A stretch of DNA of 64,000 bases. Origin: Bolinopsis microptera (Eukaryota; Ctenophora; Tentaculata; Lobata; Bolinopsidae). The position numbers were made by a program, and so were the translations under genes. Positions within the stretch are counted from its first letter, which is position 1, and each line of letters starts with the position of its first letter. Positions 1-8,400 of the stretch are shown here, piece by piece. The notes beneath the pieces were generated by a model that worked only from the letters and a program-made list of their open reading frames with translations, was not told where the DNA came from and did not search any database. The stretch spans positions 20,150 to 84,149 of the forward strand of contig NW_026971779.1 in NCBI RefSeq assembly GCF_026151205.1, written 5' to 3'.

Positions 1-1055
1 GGGCAGAGACGAGCCGACAAGATGACGAACAAACTTTATACAATTAGACACACATAGAGACATAGTACTCACAGTTTACTCACGGTGTATATAATATACA
101 TGTTGAATACATGTTGTATACATGCTGTATACATCGTGTATACAAACTACTGAGTGTATACTGGATACCATGTAACAGTATATTAACTGTGGTTACTACA
201 AGTATCATGCAGTGTATGGATAAAAACTTTATTTTTATTCCCTTAGAAAAGCTCATGTTGCTGAATGCTCTATTAGACTGCATATTAATAGATTCTTAAC
301 GTGATTCTTGTGAATGATCCTACCTCGCACTTAATTATCAATAACACTAACATTCTTAATGATCAACTCATATTGACGTCAGTGTCAGTCTGTTTCTTTA
401 TATTGATTAGTAAACTTTGTAAAATAAAGTAAAGCAGAAGTGCAAACCGTGCTTTGTTTCCCGACATCACGTGATAAGATCATAGTTTAGTTAGATATAA
501 TCACCTGTTATGTGTTCTCACTACTAATACTACTACTACTATTCTCACTGATAAATGGAACACACTATCTTGACTAAATTATTCAAATGAGTCGCGTTCA
601 AAACTTATGTAGTTGTCATAGAGTGAAATGTTATTTATTATTATTATTATAAAGTAAGTGAAATGTTATTTAAAGATTAACAGATGAAATCAAGCTAAAG
701 GGACGTGACAGCACGACAGATTGCTTTTATCGCTATCAATGTTTTGTGTGCATGAATTTTATCATTATTAGCACCAATCAAGATTCACGTGTTGAAAATT
801 ATTTTATTTTGTGTGAAATATTTTCTTTTTTGCTTTAAAATTAAGTTCACAAGCTTTGGAATAAAAGCAACAGAGAATTCAGTGATTTCCGTTCTAATCA
901 ACAAATAACTTGGTTTCGTATGTCTTCATGATTGTCGAAACTATGATCGAAAGATTGAATAACTCGGAGTTTCATTTCCGTGAAGCCGATCCTATTATAG
1001 GATAGAAGTAGAAATTTAAACGTGTTTATAGCATTGTATGTACAGATAAACTGTA
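1..1055. other. Unique non-coding DNA, probable CPT1 intron or 5' region
   Basis: Clean AT-rich sequence with no long open frame and no recognisable exon. Small simple-sequence stretches are present: a TGTATAC-rich palindromic patch (about 85-160), a TAC trinucleotide run near 520-545, and a short ATT run near 640-655 flanked by two copies of a GTGAAATGTTATTTA motif. The first CPT1 exons, which encode the N-terminal regulatory region and first membrane segment, were looked for here and not seen. They probably lie upstream of the window. Confidence 0.5.
85..160. repeat. AT-rich TGTATAC palindromic repeat
   Basis: The motif TGTATAC or its complement GTATACA recurs several times in about 75 bp. 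Because the motif is nearly self-complementary, the patch could fold on itself. It reads as simple low-complexity sequence and no function can be inferred. Confidence 0.4.
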
Positions 1056-1377
1056 TGTTTGCACAGGAGGTGACCGGGACATGATTTCAGGCCTGACCGG
1101 GACCGGGACCGGGATACAAAATGTGACTTGACCGGGACCGGGACCGGGACCGGGACTGAGATTATCAATTTACCGGGCCTGACCGGGACCGGGACCGGGA
1201 TGAAAAATGTGAATTGACCGGGACCGGGACCGGGACCAAGAACCCTGAATTAACCGGGACCGGGACCGGGATGAAAAATGTGACTTGACTGGGACCGGGA
1301 CCGGGATAGCTCAAAATTGCCAATCACGGTACCGGGATTCCCGGAACCGGGAATCCCGGTCACCTCCTGTGTTTGCA
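1056..1377. mobile_element. hAT-type MITE with 8-bp target duplication
   Basis: A 306-bp element (1,064-1,369) begins with CAGGAGGTGACCGGGA and ends with its exact reverse complement, a 16-bp perfect terminal inverted repeat. It is flanked by a perfect 8-bp direct repeat, TGTTTGCA, at 1,056-1,063 and 1,370-1,377. An 8-bp target duplication with CAG-type ends is the signature of the hAT superfamily. The element is too short to encode a transposase and so is non-autonomous. Its interior is largely GGGACC hexamers in short runs separated by AT-rich spacers such as TGAAAAATGTGACTTGA, and it closes with a near-perfect palindrome (about 1,330-1,360). The intact duplication suggests fairly recent insertion. 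Confidence 0.88.
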
Positions 1378-1438
1378 AATATCATCTTACAATACATATT
1401 AATTACAGTCTTTAACCACTAAACTGTTATTGGTAATG

Positions 1439-1462
1439 AACTGGTATAACAGTATACCAGTT
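1439..1462. repeat. Short perfect hairpin
   Basis: AACTGGTATA (1,439-1,448) and its exact reverse complement TATACCAGTT (1,453-1,462) flank a 4-base loop. It lies just downstream of the hAT MITE. No role can be assigned. Confidence 0.6.
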
Positions 1463-1844
1463 AAATGTATCTGTGCAATAGGTCGGACTATTTGTTGAGC
1501 TTATTTTTCGCTTTCACATTAAAATTTAAAATGGTAGGTGTATTGTGCAGCAAGTAAAATCCCCCATTATTTATTATACGTTCAATATCCATAGCGCTGT
1601 TGACAGAAAACTTATAATCGCACACTTGACTCACTATCTCACAGAATACACACGACAAAACAGCTTTATTGCTGAATATTTCATTTATATAATACTTTAC
1701 TTTTGTTCACAAGTTTTGTTTTTTAAATCAATTGTTTTAAAACAAAATTTCAACAAAAAATCTTTTTATAAAAAAATGTTTTATTCAAAAATTTAATCTT
1801 TCGACGAAAGTATGTATATTTGAATCCACCAATGCAAATGCAAG

Positions 1845-2024
1845 CTGTACTTGTGGACTAAGAATAAAGCAACAACAATGAAACCTCGCAGGAAATTGTC
1901 GATAGGAGTAAAAGCCTGGATGATGACTTGTAAGATTATAATGGGAAAGCGTCCTAAACTGATGTCATTACAGAACTGCATGCCAAGTCTACCCGTACCT
2001 TCTGTAGCGGATACCATGAAACGG
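1845..2024 (+). CDS. CPT1: CPT1 exon: linker and start of acyltransferase domain
   Basis: This exon encodes part of carnitine O-palmitoyltransferase 1, the outer mitochondrial membrane enzyme that transfers long-chain acyl groups from CoA to carnitine and limits fatty-acid oxidation. The translation matches the region after the second membrane segment: a stretch with KAWM, KII and GKRP corresponding to vertebrate TKIWM..VKIF.GRKP, then MPSLPVPSVADTMKR. That fits the choline/carnitine acyltransferase signature (P-x-L-P-V-P-x-V-x-D-T), and the next exon supplies its final tyrosine. The 3' end is certain: CGG followed by donor GTGAGT at 2,025, phase 0. The 5' end is not. An AG precedes 1,845 and another precedes 1,863, and neither has a strong pyrimidine tract. 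An in-frame stop at 1,821-1,823 sets the upstream limit. Confidence 0.85.
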
Positions 2025-3665
2025 GTGAGTGATTCTTTATTTTAATTTGGTTAATTAATTGTTAAATACATAGATGTGGGGAGGGGAGGCATATTTGTTT
2101 ACGAAAGGTAATTACGTGTTCGGCAGGGTTTAGAGATGATGCCCTTTTGGTAACGTTACACGTGTGTTATGGAACGCTTTTTTCACAAGTAGAAGCAATA
2201 CCAAAACCATGTCCTGTGATGCCAGTTTAAATTTACCTACGTTCCCGTTCTTTCACATGTCGTGCTACTTCTACATTTTCAACCATGAATAGTAACAAAT
2301 TGCTTCTACATATTTATTGTATATTGCTTCTACTTGTGAAAAACACACGTGTAACGTTACCAAAATAGGCATCTGAACCCTGGCCTGGCGAGCACGCAAT
2401 TAAAGTAAACAATTATACCTCACCGGAATCCACATCTATTAATTGGGTTTAATCGGGAATGTGTTTTTAAATGATTAAGAACAATACACAGCCTACCTAT
2501 TCCTAACTTCAATAAGAAAGGACTCAGTTGTTATTTATTGATAACAGTACCAATAAGCATCACGAGCTTTTGTATTTAAGCTGGGTAAAACTTGACGCTG
2601 AGTATGTGACCGCACCCGGTCAAATACCAATCGTCAGTTGTTCACATAATATAAGTGTGTGATATAGTTAATGTGGCCAGGTGCCACATACCAGTGCTGT
2701 ACGTGTATTTCTGGAATAATCTCTGGATATATCACTGTAACGTGAGTGTGATCTCCAAAATAAGATTAGGAAGTATCATTTTCTGATTTCTGGAGTACTC
2801 GGACAGACCAGCGTGTAGCTAGCTCTGAAATTGAATGGTAGTCACAGGATGGCACAGGGTGTCTGACGTTGTTGGAGTGTTGCCCATTAAATTAGTAAAT
2901 TAGCTGTCAGCCGTTGCCAAGTTGACGATATGTCCGTTTTATTACGCGTTACTATCAGCGTACATATTCTGTCTGGTAAATCAGTGTAACCATTAGGAAC
3001 AATATAGAACACTGTAGAAGGAGGCGGTGGTAATAAACACGCTATAAAGCTGCATGAGATGCCAGCTAACAGTTTGCTAACAGCGTGACCGTGCTTTTAA
3101 TTGCATGCACCGCTTTAAAAGGGATAATATTGGGCTGCTCTTCTTTTAAATATTATAGCTCGTGACTCTAAAGAATGTATAAGAATGTTTCAACAACTGT
3201 AGTTTACATTTTATGCTGTAGTTATTTAGGCGGAATGCACTGTACCGAATAGTCGATGTGGAATTCAAAACATCACATATCTCCAAACATTTGCTTCCAT
3301 TGGCATTATTCTCCAAATCGACCACTTATTTTTGTTTTGAAGTGAGTTCATAAGTAGGAGGATGTATACGGAAACAATTATTAATTTACTACTAATGTCC
3401 CACTTCACAACCGTCATTTGTTGTCCAAATATATTATTGTTAAATTGGGCACTAAAATTCTTATTCCTTGGCCAATTTTTATTTTTTCATGCTGATTTGA
3501 AAAGCATAAAAGCATTTGACCTAGTCAAAAAAGTTTCAGTTGTATATATTTTACGGTTTTTGCGGAAAGTCGTGTTAAAGTTGATGCCGTGGTGTCAGTA
3601 AAATGGCACGGATAAACATATATCGTCTCGCTTTATATATAGTAAGATAAAGATTATAATTGCAG
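2025..3665 (+). other. CPT1: CPT1 intron (1,641 bp)
   Basis: GT (GTGAGT) at 2,025 and AG (TTGCAG) ending at 3,665 join two phase-0 exons into one continuous CPT1 reading frame. Apart from the foldback element at 2,124-2,382 the intron is ordinary AT-rich sequence. Short open frames, for example around 3,362-3,601, have no protein-like features. Confidence 0.85.
2124..2382. mobile_element. Foldback MITE-like element in CPT1 intron
   Basis: The left arm (from CAGGGTTTAGA at 2,124 to the AGAAGCAATA near 2,200) is the imperfect reverse complement of the right arm (from TATTGCTTCTA near 2,320 to AACCCTG at 2,382). The best stretch, around GGTAACGTTACACGTGTGT, matches exactly in both arms. The CAGGGTT...AACCCTG ends resemble hAT-type termini. 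The 8 bp on either side do not match, so the target duplication has decayed or the family differs. The centre has no coding potential. Confidence 0.75.
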
Positions 3666-3803
3666 TATCTGTTGACTGTTCGACCGTTTGTGAACGACGA
3701 GGAATACACAAGACTCCAAAACTTAGCTGAAGAGTTTAAGAATGGTCTTGGTAAACGATTGCAGAGATACCTGTGGGTCAAGAGCTGGTGGTCCTCCAAT
3801 TAT
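3666..3803 (+). CDS. CPT1: CPT1 exon: 46 codons of the acyltransferase domain
   Basis: The acceptor TTGCAG ends at 3,665 and the donor GTAAGT starts at 3,804. The exon is exactly 46 codons, phase 0 at both ends. The product reads YLLTVRPFV, then an acidic stretch, NLAEEF, GLGKRLQRYL, and VKSWWSSNY. This aligns without gaps to vertebrate CPT1 (YLQSVRPLM...[23 protein letters not shown]). It completes the acyltransferase signature begun in the previous exon. Exon boundaries after MKR and after NY are compatible with the flanking CPT1 exons. No frameshift or stop is present, in contrast to the noisy sequence after 6 kb. Confidence 0.95.
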
Positions 3804-4304
3804 GTAAGTTCATTTCTCAGATTTGAGAAAATACCCAACACTAAAATTGCTTGAATACCTTCATTTTCTTAAGACATTAACACTACACTAATGGTTTAGA
3901 TTAGCAAATCATGTTTATTGTTTAGGTTTATGAGCTAACTATGCAACTACAAATTTATGCAGACACATTTTGTTATTATTGTAAGTAACGTGTTGTTCTC
4001 GTGTATAATGACATAATTAATTAATAAGATAATTACTGATTTAATGTACTATTTTATAAAGCAAAACATTTGTCAACAGTAAAGTTACTGTTGGGAGCAC
4101 ATTTTCATTTCAATTCGTGTACGATGTACTGATTTCTGTTTACACTTAGAAAGTTGGTCGTACAATCTTCAAACAAATCAGTGTCAAAAATATAAATATC
4201 GTTTTGACAGTGGTATCATATTGACGCCAGATAGTTTCATACCGTTATAATTGCACCGGTAATTACAGCAAACATTACAGAGAACAAATGAAGTTATCCT
4301 GCAG
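3804..4304 (+). other. CPT1: CPT1 intron (501 bp)
   Basis: GTAAGT donor at 3,804 and a CCTGCAG acceptor ending at 4,304. AT-rich, with no coding segments or repeats noticed. Confidence 0.85.
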
Positions 4305-4382
4305 GTGAGTGACTGGTGGGAACAGTATGTTTATCTACGTGGCAGATCTCCGCTTATGATAAACAGCAACTACTACTGTTTG
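4305..4382 (+). CDS. CPT1: CPT1 exon: [14 protein letters not shown] segment
   Basis: A 26-codon exon between a GCAG acceptor (ending 4,304) and a GTAAGT donor (4,383). It encodes [14 protein letters not shown] followed by [12 protein letters not shown], almost identical to [26 protein letters not shown] of vertebrate CPT1. This part of the catalytic domain is strongly conserved among CPT1 proteins. The next exon should encode a segment resembling LLYILPT.IQAARAGN. It is not in the clean 4,383-5,400 sequence, and I could not find it later in the window. About three quarters of the enzyme, including the catalytic histidine region, is therefore unaccounted for. Confidence 0.95.
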
Positions 4383-4433
4383 GTAAGTACTATGAAACGA
4401 AAGTAGCAGTTCTAACGTAAATATTGATAACTT

Positions 4434-4570
4434 ACAGGAACACGCGGCGTTATTTTTGTAGACAGATTTATTTCTTGCGCGCGGAATAGTTGCCATGACG
4501 TCATGACGTACCTGATAATGCGACGCGCGCGCTCTGCCTGGTCTATATTTAGTCGCTCCTTCACGTGACA
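4434..4570. promoter_or_regulatory. CpG-rich cluster with CRE, MEF2-like and E-box motifs
   Basis: In AT-rich surroundings this block has many CpGs (GCGCGCGG near 4,478, CGACGCGCGCGC at 4,521). It contains a perfect palindromic CRE, TGACGTCA (4,496-4,503), an adjacent half site, CTATATTTAG (4,543-4,552; fits the MEF2 consensus and is also TATA-like), and a palindromic E-box TCACGTGA (4,561-4,568). The motifs are seen directly. A role as an internal promoter or enhancer of CPT1 is inference. MEF2 sites are known in the mammalian muscle CPT1B promoter, which makes the combination suggestive, not conclusive. Confidence 0.45.
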
Positions 4571-4754
4571 TTCCTGCATTAATTGGGTGTTGGCCTCAAA
4601 TCTAACCTGATGAAGATGTAATGTAAATATTCTCGATTATGTTCGATATTTGAAACCAGGACGTCCGTGCTCTGAAATGTACATTTTTCTACCAATCAAG
4701 ATAGATTTCTTACAAAATTAAATTTTACATCGCACATAATCGTGCTCACTGAGC

Positions 4755-4849
4755 AATGTTCAGTATCCATTAAATAATATGAAATATAGGTTTAACCCCT
4801 TAAACGTATATTTCATATTATTTAATGGATACTGAACATTAAGGGGTTA
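4755..4849. repeat. 34-bp perfect hairpin with overlapping second hairpin
   Basis: The arms 4,755-4,788 (from AATGTTCAGTATCC) and 4,807-4,840 (to GGATACTGAACATT) are perfect reverse complements around an 18-base loop. The loop contains TAACCCCTTAA (4,793-4,803), which is the reverse complement of TTAAGGGGTTA just after the right arm (4,839-4,849). This gives two interleaved foldbacks. It resembles a small MITE or foldback remnant, but no target duplication is obvious. Confidence 0.7.
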
Positions 4850-5199
4850 TTGAGAAAGGTTGTGTTATGGAACAAGACTGGTCTTATTTCTTATCGCAAT
4901 TTATCAGTAGGCCATTTAGAACATTTGGCATGAAGTATGAACGTTTCAACGTTAGCTACCTTATCATGTGGTCGCTCTAAGCAGTAAGCTATTACTAAAT
5001 GATCGAAACAGCCATTAGTCATGTTTTATGTAGAATTGTTTTGTGTCAATATGCAAAAAATAGCTCATTTAGCCTAAGTGAGACCAAAGACTCAAAAATG
5101 AAAAACCAAAATATACAAACGTAATATACAAACGTACAAACCTTCCCAGTCACGAGAATTATTTTTATTGAACATTTACTGATAATTATTACGCTACAG
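4850..5199. other. Unique AT-rich non-coding DNA
   Basis: Clean sequence after the last visible CPT1 exon, in what should be a CPT1 intron. No exon, RNA gene or repeat was recognised. Confidence 0.5.
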
Positions 5200-5356
5200 T
5201 TTGTGGTATCAATCTTTTCTTTTATCAATATACCCTTTGCTTCTTTTGTGATATCAATCTCTTGTTTTTATCAATTTACACTTTGCTTCTTTTGTGATAT
5301 CAATCTGTTGTTTTTATCAATTTACCCTTTGCTTCTTTTGTGATATCAATCTCTTG
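5200..5356. repeat. 46-bp minisatellite, about 3.4 copies
   Basis: The phrase TTTGTGATATCAATCT recurs at about 5,205, 5,250, 5,296 and 5,342, giving a 45-46 bp period. Units share CTTGTTTTTATCAATTTAC and CTTTGCTTCTT with a few substitutions. It lies directly before the large satellite array. Confidence 0.85.
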
Positions 5357-5447
5357 TCGTCAGGATGTCCAACCCTACTCGGCACTACACCTCTAGAGAG
5401 CACGTTTCCTTGATTTTTGTAGTGGATTTGTAGTGCTTTTCACCCCT

Positions 5448-8400
5448 GTAGTGCTTTTATGTTCCGGGGTAGGTGGGACATGTTTTAGTTTTAAAATGGG
5501 TTCTGCCTGTCCCAAACCATCATAAAAATCAAGTTTCGACCTCTCAACCCACTCGGGCCACTCCCAGGGGCCACGCCCATCCCAAAATGACCGAAATCCA
5601 GCTAAATCCAGACTTTAAAATCTTTACCCCTGTAGTGCTTTTATGTTCCGGGGTAGGTGGGACATGTTTTAGTTTCAAAATGGGTTCTGCCTGTCCCAAA
5701 CCATCATAAAAATTAAGTTTCGACCTCTCAACCCACTCGGGCCTCTCCCAGGGGCCACGCCCATCCCAAAATGACCGAAATCCAGCTAAATCCAGACTTT
5801 AAAATCTTTACCCCTGTAGTGCTTTTATGTTCCGGGGTAGGGTGGGACATGTTTTAGTTTCAAAATGGGTTCCAGCCTGTCCCAAACCATCATAAAAATC
5901 AGAGTTTCGACTCTCAACCCACTCGGGCCAACTCCCATGGGCCCACGCCCATCCCAAAATGACCCGAAATCCAGCTAAAATCCAGACTTTAAAATCCTAT
6001 ACCCCTTTAGTGCCTTTTATGTTCCGGGGTAGGTGGGACATGTTTTTAGTTAAAAAAAAGGGTATTTATTCTTGCCCCCCTGTCCACCCCCCCCCCCAAA
6101 ACCCCCTCCATAAAAAATCAAGGGTTTAAGGGACCACCTCTCAACCTACTCGGGCCCACGCCCAAGGGTGCCACGCCCCCAAACCCAAAAATAAATGACG
6201 AAGTCCCAGCTGTAAAATCCAGACACTTTAAAAAATCTTTAAACCCCTGTAAGGTTGCGTTTTTTTAAATTATGTTATCCGGGAGAAAGGGTGTGGAAGA
6301 CCACTGTTTATTTTTTAAGTTAATTTTTAAAAAAAAAATGGGTTCTGCCTGCCCCTTTGTACCCAAAACCCATCCAATAAAAAAGCAAGTTTCCGACCCT
6401 CCCTCAACCCACTCGGGTTGGCCCACTCCCCAGGTGGCCCCACGCCCCAAACCCCCAAAAAATGGAAACCCGGGGAAAAATCCCAGCTAAAATTTCCAGA
6501 CTTTAAAAATCATTTTAACCCCCCTGTAAAGTGCTTTGTGTATGTTTACCGGGGGTCAGGGTGGGGGACATGGTTTTTTAGTTTAAAAATTGGGGAATAT
6601 TTCCTCTGGCCTGTCCCCCAAAAAAACCAATTTAAAAAAAATCCACAAAGTTCCGGAACCTCTCCAACCACCAACTCGGGTCCACCTCCCAGTGGCCCCA
6701 CTCCCCCCCACCCAAAAATGACCGAAAAAATTCCAAGCTAAATCCAGACCCTTAAAAAAATCTTTACCCCTGTATGAGTGCTTATATGTTCCCGGGGTAG
6801 GTGGGAAACCAATGTATTAATTTTCAAAAAAATGGGTATTATTCTGCCTGTCCCCCAAACCAACATAAAAAAAACCAAGTTTTTTCGACCTCTTCCCCAA
6901 AAACATGGCCCACTCGGGGCACAATTCCCCCAGGGGGCCCCACGCCTCCCCCATCCCCCAAATGAGAACCCGAAAATCCCAAGCCTTAAAAATCCCAAGA
7001 ACTTTATTAAAAATCTTTTACCCCTGGAAGAGTGCTTTTTTTGTAGCCTGGGGTAGGTGGGGAACAATATTTTTTTTTGCGTTTTAAAAATGGGTATTTT
7101 CCGGCCCTGTCCCCCAAACCTCATAAAAAATCAATTTACGAACCTCTCTAAACACCCCACTCGGGCACACTCCCAAAGGGCCCCACCGCCACCATCCCCA
7201 AAAAAGACACCGAAATCCCAGCCCTACAAAATCCCAGACTTATAAAAATCTTTAAACCCCTGTAGTGGGCTTTATTTTATGTTGTCCCGGGGGTATAGGT
7301 TGGGGGACCCATTGTTTTTTATGTATTTAGTTTTTTTAAAAATTGGGGTTATTATTTTATTCCTGGCCTGTCCCAAAACCCCCCAATCATAAAAATTAAG
7401 TTTCCGACCCTCTCCAACCCCCCACTCCGGCCCTTCTCCCAGGGGCCCCACGGCCCCATCCCCTTAAATGACCCCGAAATCCAGCTCTAAAAGCCAGAAA
7501 CATTTAAAAATCTTATACCCCTGTAAGTCCTTTTTAAAAGTTCCCCCGGGGGGGTAGGGAGTGGAAAAACCATGTTTTTAAGTTTTAAAAAAAATGGTAC
7601 CCTGCCTGTCATCCCAAAACCATCATAAAACAATCAGTTCCGACCTCCCGCCCTCAACCCACTTCGGGCCACTGTCCCATGGGTGCCCCACGCCCCCCCA
7701 TCCCAAAATTGGAACCGAATTCCAGCTAAAATTCACAGACTTTTAAAATCGTTTACCCCCCCTGTAAAGTGCTATTTTTTAAGTATGTTTACCGGGGTAA
7801 AAGGTTGGACATGGAAATTTTTTAGTTTTAAAAAAATGGGGTTTCTCTGCCACAGTTCCCCCCAAACCACAATAAAAAATCAAGTTTAAAGAAAACCCCT
7901 CTCAACCTCAAAACCCGGCCGGGGGCCACTCCCTAAGGGGGGCCAACGCCCAACCCCCCAAAAAATATGGAACACGAAAAATTCCAGCTAAAATCCCAGA
8001 CCTTTAAAAATCTTTTACCCCCAGAAGTGGGGCTTTATTTAATTTATGTTTATTTCCCCGGGTAGGGTGGGGAAACATGGTTTTGTTTTGAGTTTTAAAA
8101 AAGGGTTTTATCTCTGCCTTGTGTCCCCAAAACCATCCATAAAAAATCAAAGTTTTATATTTCGACCTCTCACACCCAATCGGGGCCCCCCACATCCCAT
8201 GGGGCCCAACGGCCCAACCCAACAAGAAAACCGAAATCCAGCTAAATTCCCCGAACTTTAACAATCCTTTACCCCTGTAAAGTGCCTTTTTTATGTTAAT
8301 ATTCCGGGGTTAAGGTGGGACCAAATGTTTTTAGTTATATTAAAAATGGGGTTTTCTGCCCTGTCCCCCCCCCCCCCACCCCCACACCATCCCATAAAAA

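Noticed and set aside
1080-1320. GGGACC runs as telomere-like repeat
   Set aside because: They lie within a bounded MITE with inverted repeats and a target duplication, and the hexamer is not a known telomere motif.
4335-4571. Minus-strand 78-codon frame over the last CPT1 exon and the CpG-rich block
   Set aside because: It overlaps a certain plus-strand exon and has no recognisable features.
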